A DNA stretch of 54,727 nt from Fictibacillus barbaricus (GCF_014635025.1 NZ_BMCE01000008.1:1-54727); one strand, 5' to 3'; shown: positions 18,487 to 28,436, numbered from the stretch's first letter. A program made the numbers and translations. The notes: generated from the sequence alone by a model not told the origin.

Positions 18487-18561
18487 AGAGAAAAGGTATT
18501 CAAACTGTTGTCTAGTTTCAAATAAACAAATGATTTATGCACTTAAAAAGGGGAGGTTAGA

Positions 18562-19422
18562 TTGAATATTTCAATAAATGGTAAAGCAGCTTTGGCTTAT
18601 GCAAGTAAGTTAAAATGGGCAGTTTTTCCGCTTCATACCCCATTGAATAAAAGATGTACTTGTAATAATCCCAACTGCAAAAGTATCGGAAAACACCCAC
18701 GTGTAAAAAACGGTTTAAAAGCAGCGACGACGAATATAAACGTGATAAGGAATTGGTGGAAGCAATGGCCAGAAGCTAACATCGGGATAGCTACAGGTGA
18801 ACCAAGTGGGTTTATTGCCTTGGATATTGATCCCCGGCATGGTGGTGATGAATCATTATTGAAGTTAAAAAAGCAATACTCTCCTCTGCCATGTACAGTT
18901 GAAGCGGTAACTGGAGGCGGTGGCTGTCATATTTTATTCAAGAACCCTGGACTAATCAAAAATCGAACAAATATTTTACCAGGATTGGACGTTAGAGGAG
19001 AGGGAGGCTATATTGTGGGGTCTCCTTCTCTTCATATTAGTGGTAATAAATATGAATGGGAATTATCCTGTCGACCGCTTGAAGTTCCATTAGAAGATAT
19101 GCCTTTGTGGTTGCTAAACTTGGTAGCTGACCCTATCTGGAATAAACAAATAAAAAAATCTGAAGGTTATTGGATAGAAGTCTTACACGGAGTCGGGGAA
19201 GGGGAACGAAATGTAACCGCAGCTTCCTTCGCCGGTTACTTATTACGCCATGGTATAGCTGCTCCGATAGCCTTTGAATTAATGATTTTATGGAATGAGA
19301 GGAATGACCCCCCTCAAACTATTGAAGAATTAGAATCAACCTTTCACAGCATCTTATGCAGGGAGACAAAGCGGTTAAGAGGAGGGAAGAAAAATGGGTA
19401 TCGATACAGAACTAATGGCTGA
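18562..19422 (+). CDS. Bifunctional primase/polymerase (prim-pol) domain protein
   Basis: A 286-residue archaeo-eukaryotic-type primase. The catalytic acidic pair is ALDIDPRHGG (Asp88 and Asp90), followed by VTGGGGCHILF with the conserved His123 and the third acidic residue in GLDVRGEGGYIVG. A Cys-rich insert (CTCNNPNC, residues 32-39, and upstream) is usual in this group. Residues after about 190 form a small helical extension. The TTG start has GGGGAGG five bases upstream. It overlaps the next gene by 29 bases. It probably primes replication of the excised island. Confidence 0.92.
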   Translation: MNISINGKAALAYASKLKWAVFPLHTPLNKRCTCNNPNCKSIGKHPRVKNGLKAATTNINVIRNWWKQWPEANIGIATGEPSGFIALDIDPRHGGDESLLKLKKQYSPLPCTVEAVTGGGGCHILFKNPGLIKNRTNILPGLDVRGEGGYIVGSPSLHISGNKYEWELSCRPLEVPLEDMPLWLLNLVADPIWNKQIKKSEGYWIEVLHGVGEGERNVTAASFAGYLLRHGIAAPIAFELMILWNERNDPPQTIEELESTFHSILCRETKRLRGGKKNGYRYRTNG

Positions 19423-20950
19423 ATATGAGGTTGCTAAAGAGGCGAAAAGAGAGGAACTTAGAACTCCAGTATCAGCGGAATGGAAAACACCTATTCCTTT
19501 TGAGGAGTACGAACTTCCTCCCTTTCCAGTAGATGTTTTTCCACCTTGGTTAAGGGAGTATGTGGAAGGTGTAGCTGAATCAACTCAAACCCCTTTGGAT
19601 GCTCCGAGTATGGCTGCTATCTCTATCTTATCAACTGCCCTTGCTAAAAAATTCTATGTTCTATTAACAGGTGAATGGAGTGAGTCATTAAATACTTATA
19701 CTATTTTAGCACTTCCTCCAGGTAATCGAAAAAGTTCTGTCTTTAAAGCTTTTCAGGAACCGGTCACAGCGTATGAGAGAGGGAAGCGGGAAAAATTAGA
19801 AGAGAAAGTGTACGAGCAAAATGTGAAACGGAAAGCTAAACAAAAGCGTGTGGAACAGCTTGAAAAGGAGTATGCCAAAGATGGAAATAAAGCTATGTTA
19901 CAAGAAATTGTAGCATTAAATAATGAAATTAACCAAGAAAGGTTAACTTACTTGCCTCGTTATATAGTTGAGGATGTGACACCGGAAAAACTGACAGACT
20001 TAATGGCCGATAATAACGAAAAAATGGCTTTGTTATCAGCAGAGGGAGGCGGTATTTTTAATATTATGGCTGGACGCTATGCTGACGGAAAAGTAAACTT
20101 TGAAATATTTTTAAAAGCTTTTAGCGGAGATTATTGTGCTGTTGATCGGATAGGGAGAGAGGCAAAAGTATTAAATAATCCTGCTTTAACAATTGGACTT
20201 TTTATTCAGCCCAATGTAGTACAAGATGTCCCGGTCAGTTTTCAGGAACGAGGGTTAATGCCAAGGTTTTTATTTTCATTCCCCCGCTCATTGGTTGGCT
20301 ACAGAAAAATTACTCCACAACCAATTGAAACTGAAGTGAAGAAAAGATATGAGGATCGAATCAAACAATTAATGCAGCTCCAAGACTTGGAAACCATCCC
20401 GCTAACACTTACTGATAACGCCACTTTAGAAGAGATAGGGTTAAGAGAAGAGTTAGAGGAAATGTTTTTAGAAGGAGGCACATTAGCTGAAATGAAAGAA
20501 TGGGGGAGTAAATTAGCAGGGCAAATTATTCGTATCTCGGGTCTTTTGCATATAGCTGAACATGTTCAAACTTTACCAATAAATAAAGGGGATATACCTA
20601 AACGAATAAAAGAGAAAACGTACATCAAAGCTAAACAACTTACCAGATACTTTATAGAACATGCCAAAGCCGCTTATGGTTGTATGGGTGTCGATGAAGG
20701 GACACGAGATGTTAAGTATCTATTGGAAGTTGTTAAAAACCAAAAAAAACTTACTGTTGCCTACAGAGATATCCAACTCTTAACTAACAAACGCTTTAGA
20801 AAAGCTAGTAAACTGAGAGCAGCATTTTATGAATTAGAAACTCGAGGGTATGTTTATGAGAGAAAAATTGGTAAAAAAACCGTCTATGATGTAAACCCTT
20901 TTTTATTAGAAACAAAGGAAGAGACCTACGATACCTACAAATCTATTTAA
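19394..20950 (+). CDS. DUF3987 (YfjI-like) replication protein
   Basis: A 518-residue protein of the DUF3987/YfjI family, often encoded next to prim-pol primases in phages and satellites and presumed to be a replicative helicase-like ATPase. A P-loop-like ALPPGNRKSSVFKAF lies near residue 113, and LLSAEGGGIFNIMAGRY near 215. A charged coiled-coil insert spans about 130-175. The C-terminal part (about 430-500) looks like a winged helix. The 29-base overlap with the primase suggests a coupled functional pair. Helicase activity is not shown by the sequence alone. Confidence 0.85.
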   Translation: MGIDTELMAEYEVAKEAKREELRTPVSAEWKTPIPFEEYELPPFPVDVFPPWLREYVEGVAESTQTPLDAPSMAAISILSTALAKKFYVLLTGEWSESLNTYTILALPPGNRKSSVFKAFQEPVTAYERGKREKLEEKVYEQNVKRKAKQKRVEQLEKEYAKDGNKAMLQEIVALNNEINQERLTYLPRYIVEDVTPEKLTDLMADNNEKMALLSAEGGGIFNIMAGRYADGKVNFEIFLKAFSGDYCAVDRIGREAKVLNNPALTIGLFIQPNVVQDVPVSFQERGLMPRFLFSFPRSLVGYRKITPQPIETEVKKRYEDRIKQLMQLQDLETIPLTLTDNATLEEIGLREELEEMFLEGGTLAEMKEWGSKLAGQIIRISGLLHIAEHVQTLPINKGDIPKRIKEKTYIKAKQLTRYFIEHAKAAYGCMGVDEGTRDVKYLLEVVKNQKKLTVAYRDIQLLTNKRFRKASKLRAAFYELETRGYVYERKIGKKTVYDVNPFLLETKEETYDTYKSI

Positions 20951-21235
20951 AGCTTGTCGGACAAAAAAACTGAGGGTAACATCTATGAACCTACATTGCA
21001 CTACAATTCCCACAACATTAAAAGGATCAAGTGTAGGAATTGTAGGAAAAACGTAGCAGTATTGGGCAAAAGATTCAACACATAAGAAGAAAGGGGTTGT
21101 ACCCTAATGGTAGGTAATGTAGGAGGCACTTACAAACTACTATTCTACTTGTATTGGAGTAAAGATTAGTAAAATTTGTATCACTATATAAGCTGAAAAA
21201 CTTGTTAATAAAGGATTCTTGAAGGGGGTGAGAAG
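20951..21235. other. Gene-free interval after the replication genes, with inverted repeat
   Basis: There is no gene in these 285 bp. CTACAATTCC (21001-21010) and GGAATTGTAG (21036-21045) form a perfect 10-bp inverted repeat with a 25-bp spacer, and TGTAGG recurs at 21033, 21042 and 21119. Next to primase and helicase-like genes this could be a replication origin, but it has no terminator-like T-run and no proof of function. Confidence 0.4.
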
Positions 21236-21466
21236 GTGGCTTTGTATAAAAATGAAATAAGGCTTAGTAAACCCCAAGATGTAAGGCGAATGTTGTCAAG
21301 GGTCATTAATCATCTCTTAATGAATGGTGACATGACTAATGAAAAAGCAAAGGCTATAAATGCACTTTCAAACACCGCTTTAAAAAGTATGGAAATGGGA
21401 GAATTGCAAGAAGAACTAGAACACCTTAAGGAAGTTGTTGAAGAATTGGAGGTCAAGAAGAGATGA
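21236..21466 (+). CDS. Small phage-element-type protein, unknown
   Basis: A 76-residue hydrophilic, helical protein. Residues 1-25 are basic; NEKAKAINALSNTALKSMEMGELQEELE is followed by a short leucine/glutamate coiled coil. Similar small proteins occur downstream of replication genes in Firmicutes phages, but I know no function. It has a GTG start after GGGGGTGAG. It overlaps the next gene by ATGA. Confidence 0.65.
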   Translation: MALYKNEIRLSKPQDVRRMLSRVINHLLMNGDMTNEKAKAINALSNTALKSMEMGELQEELEHLKEVVEELEVKKR

Positions 21467-22032
21467 GCATTAAGAGCAATATGAACTCATTAAAAAAAAT
21501 GAATGCTATCACTTATCCAAAACTTAGTCCACATGAAAGATTTAGAAAGTTCATTAAGGCTTACGCAAATAATGATGAAGGACAGTGTAAAAAGCTGGTT
21601 GATTCGTGTCCAAGATTTCTTTATCAAGAGTCAGACAGAGCATATACAGAAAGAATTCAGGTATCGAGTGATATTGTAAGTACTTTTTTACTCCGATTAA
21701 TGGAATACGACAAAATAATATCGATAAGTAAGTTAACAATTTTGGTTGATGATAAATTAAAACTGTCAGGAGCAGAAAAAAGAAGATTAAGTGAAATATA
21801 TGGTTTTCTATTAGCATTTGAAGAATTTTGTGAAAAAATTATTGGTTTAGATTCAGTGATAATAATTAAAGCTTGGTATGGGTATGACAAAAGGTATAAT
21901 CAGATCATTATTAAAATTAAAGACTACTTGATGTTAAATCAAGTAGAACCCGATAAGGAGACTAAAAGGCAATGGTTAGAAAATGTTTTTAAAAGCACAT
22001 GGGAGCAACGTATACTAGATTATAGGCCTTAA
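21463..22032 (+). CDS. Hypothetical protein of the island
   Basis: A 189-residue, mostly alpha-helical protein with no motif I recognise. It contains LSPHERFRKFIKAYANND near residue 23, a lysine-rich middle, and KETKRQWLENVFKSTWEQR near the end. It has no signal peptide and no membrane helix. It is coupled to the upstream small gene by a four-base overlap, so the pair probably works together. A terminator lies about 65 bp downstream. Confidence 0.65.
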   Translation: MSIKSNMNSLKKMNAITYPKLSPHERFRKFIKAYANNDEGQCKKLVDSCPRFLYQESDRAYTERIQVSSDIVSTFLLRLMEYDKIISISKLTILVDDKLKLSGAEKRRLSEIYGFLLAFEEFCEKIIGLDSVIIIKAWYGYDKRYNQIIIKIKDYLMLNQVEPDKETKRQWLENVFKSTWEQRILDYRP

Positions 22033-22098
22033 TATAACCGGTTCTTCTTTGGGAAAGAAAACAAGAAATATGCAAAAAGTATAGCATATATCACTGAT

Positions 22099-22126
22099 CG
22101 CAGCGAAATTCGTTGCGGTTTTTTCT
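22099..22126 (+). terminator. Terminator after the early island operon
   Basis: CGCAGCGAA and TTCGTTGCG form the stem, followed by a T-run with one interruption. The rest of 22033-22349 shows nothing else I can identify. Confidence 0.8.
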
Positions 22127-22349
22127 TTGGTATATAAGGTTCATTTATTGTTCAATACGCATTGCTTTATTTTCTTTATAAAAATGTTCCCATATTAAAA
22201 AATAACATGCAATTCTTCAAGAAGGAGAAAAGTACTTTCTTATTGAATTAAAGAGCAGGCTAGTGAAATAACCAATGGGGTAGAGAAATCTAAATATACA
22301 AAAAAGAATACTTATTTAAATATTAAGAAAAAGTCTTAAAGGAGTCTTT

Positions 22350-23132
22350 ATGCAACTAAAAAAGTCTGTACAAGATAAAATCAAACATATTGATAATGGT
22401 AAATATATTGTTGAAATTAAAGAGTTATTTAAGTTCTTTGATGATAACTTTATAAAAAAATTAACACCTCACGAAAGACCAGGTAATATGATTGGTCAAA
22501 ATTGCATTGTTCTACTACAAACAAATTTATTTAGAATAAAATTATTATGTAAAGGATATTTAGAGGGTTTAAATAAGAACATCCCAGTATTGTCAACATT
22601 ATCTTTAAGGGCATTATACGAAACAACTGGTTCATTAGCCTTCTTACATAAAAAATATAACCAATATAAAAATGGTACATTACCACATGACCAGTTTGAT
22701 GATAGTTTAAGACGCTTATACTTAGGGATAAAAGATAAAAGAGGAGTACCAGAAGCACCAGACCCGATAAATGTGATGTCATTAATTGATGCGGTGGATT
22801 ATTATTTAAAATCTAAATATAATGTGCGTGAGGGTGAATTTAGAGCTTCATATGACGATTTGTCAGAAAGGTGTCACCCAAACAGTTTTAGCTATTTTTT
22901 GGGCCATAAGATCGGTGAGAATTATGTAGTAAAATTTTCTGATGACAATTTAATACATGAAGTAGAAGAATATAATTTAGAATATTTTTCTATTACTGCA
23001 AGACTATACAAAGAGATATACGGTGAGTTACGAAGGCAGATAGAAGAACATGAAGAAATACCCTATAAAGAACTCCATCATTTCAAGAACTACACATGGG
23101 AAAGTGGACCTAATAAATCACCAAATGTATAA
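22350..23132 (+). CDS. Hypothetical protein, DUF5677/HEPN-like helical fold possible
   Basis: A 260-residue soluble helical protein. SLRALYETTGSLAFL near residue 86 and YDDLSERCHPNSFSYFLGH near residue 170 resemble the Arg-Glu and Ser-His-Asn pattern of DUF5677-type proteins, some of which are linked to HEPN-like abortive-infection folds. The resemblance is weak and I assign no function. GGAGT precedes the ATG, and it has its own terminator. Its place between replication genes and a restriction system fits cargo, perhaps defence. Confidence 0.6.
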   Translation: MQLKKSVQDKIKHIDNGKYIVEIKELFKFFDDNFIKKLTPHERPGNMIGQNCIVLLQTNLFRIKLLCKGYLEGLNKNIPVLSTLSLRALYETTGSLAFLHKKYNQYKNGTLPHDQFDDSLRRLYLGIKDKRGVPEAPDPINVMSLIDAVDYYLKSKYNVREGEFRASYDDLSERCHPNSFSYFLGHKIGENYVVKFSDDNLIHEVEEYNLEYFSITARLYKEIYGELRRQIEEHEEIPYKELHHFKNYTWESGPNKSPNV

Positions 23133-23192
23133 TTATGACTTCATTTTTTTCTTCATAGATAAATTAATGGAAAAAACATTGAAAATATATAT

Positions 23193-23218
23193 AACGACCA
23201 GACAAATGGTCGTTTTTT
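23193..23218 (+). terminator. Terminator of the 260-residue hypothetical gene
   Basis: AACGACCA (23193-23200) pairs with TGGTCGTT (23207-23214), with a 6-base loop and a T-run. Confidence 0.9.
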
Positions 23219-23309
23219 GATGTTGTTTACATATCAAAAATGGTGCTATTTCATCTGCTAATTATATATGCTTTTCCAATTAAATCCCAGCGGATAAAAT
23301 GTACTGTTA

Positions 23310-23339
23310 TTACATTATGAAACAATGATATGATATAAT
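23310..23339 (+). promoter_or_regulatory. Candidate promoter of the type III RM operon
   Basis: TTACAT (23310-23315), an 18-base spacer and an extended -10 TG-A-TATAAT (23331-23339). The 95-bp leader to mod shows nothing else. Confidence 0.55.
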
Positions 23340-23434
23340 AGATAATTTTTACTAACAGTAAACTTTGAAATGTTAGATTGATAAACTAATAAAAAAGAAA
23401 AAGCGGGACTATATGTTCTGAGGAGGCGAAATGT

Positions 23435-25108
23435 ATGCCAATTTTAAATTTTAAAGGTAAGAGTTTCGTACAAAACCATCATTATGCAGTAAAATACCAT
23501 CAACTTGTTCCAGATAAAGATAAGAGTTTGACGAATAAAGTTAGTTTAAATGACAACCTCATTATTCACGGCGATAATTTAAAGGCTTTAAAAGCGCTGC
23601 TCCCTACATATGCAGGAAGAGTAAAATGTATTTACATTGATCCACCCTACAATACAGGTAACGAAGGATGGGTATATAACGATAATGTGAATTCCCCAAT
23701 GATTCAATCTTGGTTAGGTGATGTAGTTGATAAAGATGATTTGTCTCGCCATGATAAATGGCTGTGTATGATGATGCCAAGATTAAAACTTCTTAAAGAA
23801 CTATTAAGTGAAGATGGTGTTATCTTTGCAAGTATTGATGATAATGAAGTTCATAACCTTCGTGCGTTAATGGATGAGGTTTTTGATGAAAATAATTTTA
23901 TTGGGCAAATTTCGGTTATAAACAATTTGAAGGGCAGAAGTGATGACAGATATTTTGCTACAGCCCATGAATTTCTTTTGGTTTACAGAAAGTCTACCCT
24001 TTATGATACTTATGGTTTACCAATTCCAGAGGAATATCAGGAAGAATACACCGAGATAGATGATGATGGTGAATATTTCCGCTTACAAGGACTTAGAAAA
24101 AGGGGAGCTGGTTCCAAACGTGAGGATAGACCAGAAATGTATTACCCATTTTATTATAATCCTGATACAGAAGAACTTTCTCTAACCCAGATGACAGAGA
24201 ATGATGTAGAAATTACACCAAAACTTTCTAGCGGTGAAGATGGTCGATGGAGATGGGGTAAATTAACCGCACAAGAGCGTATTGATGAACTTATGGTGCG
24301 GTTAGTTGGAGGAAGAAATGAATATGATGTCTTCCAAAAAGATTTTATGTTATTAGGTGGAGATTTAAAAAAAGTTAAACCGAAAAGTATTTGGTTAAAA
24401 AAATCTCATTCAAGTGACGCAGGCACCAAGAGTTATAAAGAAGTAATGGGTAATAAAACATTCCAAAACCCCAAATCTCCATATTTAATTAAAGATATTA
24501 TTAAACAATCAACTAAAGATGGAGATATTATTCTTGATAGTTTTGCTGGCTCTGGTACTACTGGGCAAGCAGTTTTAGAACTGAACAAAGAGGATGAAAC
24601 AGAACGTAAATTTATCCTTGTTGAAATGGAAGAATACACAAATGAAGTTACAGCAGAAAGAGTAAGGCGCGTAATTAAAGGTGTACCAAAAAGTAGAAAT
24701 GAAAATATCAAAGCCGGATTAGGTGGTACATTTTCATATTTTCAATTAGGCGATCCAATAGAGATGGAGGCAATTCTACATGGAGAAAAACTCCCTTCAT
24801 ACGAAGATTTAGCACGTTATATCTTCTATACCGCTACTGGTGAAGAGTTTGATCCAGAATGTATTGATACAAATAGAAACTTTATTGGAGAAAGTAAAGA
24901 ATACGAAGTATATATGTTTTACCAACCAGATTTGGCGTATTTACGGACAACTTCATTAAATTTAGAGGTAGCCAAGAATTTAGGCGAATACACTGGTAAA
25001 CAGAGATTGGTCTTTGCGCCGATGAAATACTTGGATCAAGAGTATTTATTAAATTATAGGATTGAATACTCACAACTCCCATTTGAAATCTATCGACTTA
25101 AGGACTGA
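23435..25108 (+). CDS. Type III restriction-modification methyltransferase (Mod)
   Basis: A 557-residue adenine-N6 methyltransferase subunit of a type III system. The catalytic motif DPPYNTGN (residues 69-76) precedes the SAM-binding DSFAGSGTTGQA (about 368-379), the beta-class order. The region between them (about 150-350) should hold the target-recognition domain. GAGGAGG precedes the ATG, and the res gene starts five bases after the stop. I see no homopolymer or short tandem repeat in the coding sequence that would suggest phase variation. The recognition sequence cannot be read from the protein. Confidence 0.94.
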   Translation: MPILNFKGKSFVQNHHYAVKYHQLVPDKDKSLTNKVSLNDNLIIHGDNLKALKALLPTYAGRVKCIYIDPPYNTGNEGWVYNDNVNSPMIQSWLGDVVDKDDLSRHDKWLCMMMPRLKLLKELLSEDGVIFASIDDNEVHNLRALMDEVFDENNFIGQISVINNLKGRSDDRYFATAHEFLLVYRKSTLYDTYGLPIPEEYQEEYTEIDDDGEYFRLQGLRKRGAGSKREDRPEMYYPFYYNPDTEELSLTQMTENDVEITPKLSSGEDGRWRWGKLTAQERIDELMVRLVGGRNEYDVFQKDFMLLGGDLKKVKPKSIWLKKSHSSDAGTKSYKEVMGNKTFQNPKSPYLIKDIIKQSTKDGDIILDSFAGSGTTGQAVLELNKEDETERKFILVEMEEYTNEVTAERVRRVIKGVPKSRNENIKAGLGGTFSYFQLGDPIEMEAILHGEKLPSYEDLARYIFYTATGEEFDPECIDTNRNFIGESKEYEVYMFYQPDLAYLRTTSLNLEVAKNLGEYTGKQRLVFAPMKYLDQEYLLNYRIEYSQLPFEIYRLKD

Positions 25109-25113
25109 TAAAA

Positions 25114-27627
25114 ATGGAACTAAAAGAATATCAAAAAGAAGTACTTAAACAAGTTAAAGGGTATGTTGAAACGCTTTCGGAGTTCAAAGCTAAAAACGAT
25201 AAAGCCTTAGCAATTGATCCAGACTTATCGATTGATTTTCCACAAAAGGCTTGGGAAAAGTTCGTCGACAAGCCCTATACTTCTAAAAAGAACGGGCTCA
25301 ATGAAGATTTGCCGAACTTTTGCTTAAAAGTACCTACAGGTGGAGGGAAAACTTTACTTGCTACCTACACGATAGAATTGATAAATGCTCATTACCTAAA
25401 TAAAAAATCCGGGTTTGTACTCTGGGTAGTGCCAACTACACAAATATACCGACAAACGTTGTCGGCTTTACAAAACAGAGAACATCCGTACCGGCAAGCA
25501 TTAGATATCTCCAGTGGTGGGAGAACAATGATTATAGAAAAAACCAATAGGTTTACACCACAAGATGTTGAAGAAAATTTAGTTATTATGCTTTTAATGC
25601 TTCCATCGGCAAATAGAAGAAACAATGAGTCTTTAAAGATCTTTCAAGATGCAGGTGGCTTTGAATCGTTTTTCCCACCAGAAGATCAGCCGACAGAACA
25701 CGAACGGCTTCTTGAGGCTTTCCCAAATCTTGATTATTTTGGAGAAGAGGGAGAGTTTTTCGGGAAACAAATTAAAACATCGTTGGGAAACACTTTAAAA
25801 CGTATAAAACCGATGATTATCATTGATGAAGGGCAAAGAGCATACAGTGAAAACGCTCAAAAAACAATTCGTAACTTCAATCCACGATTTGTCGTAGAGT
25901 TATCAGCCACACCCCCAGAAGGAAGTAACGTATTAGTAAACGTAAAAGGACAAGACCTTAATAAAGAAGAAATGATTAAGCTAGACCTTCATATTACAAA
26001 TAAATCTAGTACAAATTGGAAAGATACATTACTTGCAAGTGTCGAGAAACGAAATGTTCTTGAGAAATACGCTATCGAATACGAAGCAAATACTGGGAAG
26101 TATATTAGACCAATTGCCTTGATTCAAGTTGAACGTACTGGAAAAAAACAAAGAGGCCAAGGTTTTATTCACGCAGATGATGCTAAGGAATACCTTATCA
26201 ATGAATGTGGGATTTCATCTGATGAGATAGCGATTAAAACTAGTGAAACAGATGATATTGAAGGCATTGATTTGTTATCTCAGGAGTGTCAGATCCGGTA
26301 TATTATTACGAAAGCAGCACTACAAGAGGGATGGGATTGCTCTTTTGCATATGTGCTTACAATTTTAACTAATCCAACAGCACAAACTGCTCTTACTCAG
26401 CTAGTTGGTCGAATCCTTCGCCAACCATATGGAAGAAAAACTAATGTTTCGGAATTGAACGAAAGTTATGTGTATTGCTTCCAAAGAGAAGCCCGTAATG
26501 TTCTTAACGAAATTAAAACAGGGCTCGAAGGGGAAGGTTTAGGTGATTTGGCAGGACGAATCATTCAAGGTACTAATGATAACCAGCCGACCCAAGTTAG
26601 AGAAGAAACTGTTGGATACCGTGAACAATTTAAGCAATTTGAAGGGACGGTTTACCTGCCTCGCTTTGTAATACAAGAAGAAAGCAAGTGGCGAGAAATC
26701 AGTTATGAAATGGATCTTGTTAGTAGAGTTAATTGGGATGAAGTGAATCTCTCTCTAATTGAAGAATTGAAATTGGGAGACAAGAAACTCAAAGATGAAG
26801 TTATTGATGTTGGTTTAAGCACTGATGAAAAAGACGTAATTGAAAAGAGAAGTGGTCAAGAACAGACTATCGGTCTTTCAATCGATTACGTATTTATAAC
26901 CCGTCATCTAATGGGATTAGTTCCGAATCCATGGGTGGCTTTTGATTTTGCTAAACAAACAATTGAAATCCTCCGTAAGAATTATGATGATACTACAATT
27001 GCTTCTAATCTGGTTTTCATTGTGGAAGAATTGGTAAAAAACATAGAACAGGAGCGGGATAGATTAAGTGAAAAAGTGTTCAGAGCATTAATTGAAGATA
27101 ATCTATTGCACTTCTTCATAGAGAAAAAACAAGGTGGATATAAGTTGCCGCACCATATTAAGGTTAAAAAGAAAACTAAAAAGTTAACCCGTTCAAATGG
27201 TGATCCTATTCAATTAAGCCTATTTGATTACGTTCCAGAGGAAGACTTTAATGACCTGGAACAATCCGTTGCAATATATTTAGATGAACAAGAGAAACTC
27301 TTATGGTGGTACCGAAATGCCGTCCGTGCAGATTACTACATACAAGGTTGGAAGAAAGGAAAAGTATATCCTGACTTTATCTTTACGGAAAAAAGTAAAG
27401 AAAGTGAAGCTGACTTTGATAACATCTTTGTAGTAGAAACAAAGGGACTACACTTAAAGAACGAGGATACCAAATATAAGCAGAGCATCTTTGCATTATG
27501 TAACGAAATTGGGGAGAAGACCTCATGGAACGAATTAGGGTTAGAGTTTGGTGATAAGAGAATCGAGTTCCAAGTGGTGTTTGAAGATGAATGGAAACGA
27601 AGACTAAATGAACTGTTTTATAACTAA
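25114..27627 (+). CDS. Type III restriction endonuclease subunit (Res)
   Basis: An 837-residue superfamily 2 translocase/nuclease partner of Mod. Walker A VPTGGGKTLLA lies near residues 73-83, the DEAD-box equivalent IIDEGQRAYS near 237, and the helicase motif VI region LTQLVGRILRQPYGR near 430. The C-terminal PD-(D/E)xK nuclease is visible as YPDFIF (about 753) and VVETKG (about 774). All parts are present, so the system looks active. It is the main defence cargo of the island. Confidence 0.94.
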   Translation: MELKEYQKEVLKQVKGYVETLSEFKAKNDKALAIDPDLSIDFPQKAWEKFVDKPYTSKKNGLNEDLPNFCLKVPTGGGKTLLATYTIELINAHYLNKKSGFVLWVVPTTQIYRQTLSALQNREHPYRQALDISSGGRTMIIEKTNRFTPQDVEENLVIMLLMLPSANRRNNESLKIFQDAGGFESFFPPEDQPTEHERLLEAFPNLDYFGEEGEFFGKQIKTSLGNTLKRIKPMIIIDEGQRAYSENAQKTIRNFNPRFVVELSATPPEGSNVLVNVKGQDLNKEEMIKLDLHITNKSSTNWKDTLLASVEKRNVLEKYAIEYEANTGKYIRPIALIQVERTGKKQRGQGFIHADDAKEYLINECGISSDEIAIKTSETDDIEGIDLLSQECQIRYIITKAALQEGWDCSFAYVLTILTNPTAQTALTQLVGRILRQPYGRKTNVSELNESYVYCFQREARNVLNEIKTGLEGEGLGDLAGRIIQGTNDNQPTQVREETVGYREQFKQFEGTVYLPRFVIQEESKWREISYEMDLVSRVNWDEVNLSLIEELKLGDKKLKDEVIDVGLSTDEKDVIEKRSGQEQTIGLSIDYVFITRHLMGLVPNPWVAFDFAKQTIEILRKNYDDTTIASNLVFIVEELVKNIEQERDRLSEKVFRALIEDNLLHFFIEKKQGGYKLPHHIKVKKKTKKLTRSNGDPIQLSLFDYVPEEDFNDLEQSVAIYLDEQEKLLWWYRNAVRADYYIQGWKKGKVYPDFIFTEKSKESEADFDNIFVVETKGLHLKNEDTKYKQSIFALCNEIGEKTSWNELGLEFGDKRIEFQVVFEDEWKRRLNELFYN

Positions 27628-27642
27628 TCGTTAGATTGCTAA

Positions 27643-27675
27643 AAGGCTCTCAGCCAATTATGGTTGAGAGTCTTT
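27643..27675 (+). terminator. Terminator of the RM operon
   Basis: AAGGCTCTCA...CC pairs with GG...TGAGAGTCTTT; the T-tract is short. Confidence 0.7.
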
Positions 27676-27734
27676 GAATATAACCAAACAATTAAATATT
27701 GAATGACTTTAGTTTCTAATTTGGGGGAGAAGAA

Positions 27735-28436
27735 GTGGTAATTAAATCTAAAGACATAGCTACAGCAATTCTTGATGGTAACAATTTTAGTTATAAGGAA
27801 ATCAAGTATATAGATTTAGGGGTGTCCCGCTGCTCCTATGACCCTGATAATCCTCATGACACTGTTATATATCTTAATAATAATCATTACAAGGATGATG
27901 ATTATGAGGCCGCAGTGGTTGGAGCTCACGAAGCTGCTCATGCTTTGAATAATTTTTTTAATAATAGTCATGTAAAAGAGCTAAAAAAAATCTATCGTGC
28001 TTATATTAAAGCTACTATAATATCTGTTGTACTTGCAGCTATTTACTTTCTGGCGTTATTTTTAATGTCTACTAAGTTAAATGGAACTTGGATTGCAGTA
28101 ATTTTTATTCCTTTTTTTCTCTTAAAGATGCTTTGGTATATCTATGCCACGAAAAAGTACAATAAACCTTATGAAGATATATATAATAAAGACGAACAAA
28201 ATGCAGAAAAAACAGCAGAAAGAGAATTAAAAAAACATGTGATTAATAACTCTATAGACTTCCCACTATTAACAAAGGAAGAAAAAGATAAGTTAATTGA
28301 AGCTATGGAAAATAGGATAACTTATTCTTATAAAAACAAAATAAAAACACGAGATCACATTGGAATTGCAGTTTTTGAATTTTTAGCGCTTATAGTTATC
28401 TTGGGAGCTAAATTTGTGATCTCACTTTATGTATAA
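27735..28436 (+). CDS. Membrane zinc metallopeptidase, HEAAH motif
   Basis: A 233-residue membrane protein with a zinc-protease motif GAHEAAHAL (about residues 70-78, HExxH). Two hydrophobic hairpin segments follow (about 97-118 and 122-140), and there is one more at the C-terminus. The layout resembles YugP-type neutral zinc metallopeptidases, though the third zinc ligand is not obvious. GTG start after GGGGGAG. It is the last gene of the island, next to the right att. It may be cargo with a role in processing a membrane or secreted peptide; no partner peptide was found. Confidence 0.7.
   Translation: MVIKSKDIATAILDGNNFSYKEIKYIDLGVSRCSYDPDNPHDTVIYLNNNHYKDDDYEAAVVGAHEAAHALNNFFNNSHVKELKKIYRAYIKATIISVVLAAIYFLALFLMSTKLNGTWIAVIFIPFFLLKMLWYIYATKKYNKPYEDIYNKDEQNAEKTAERELKKHVINNSIDFPLLTKEEKDKLIEAMENRITYSYKNKIKTRDHIGIAVFEFLALIVILGAKFVISLYV

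Noticed and set aside
23435-25108. Phase-variable mod gene
   Set aside because: No long homopolymer or short tandem repeat in the coding region or at the start.
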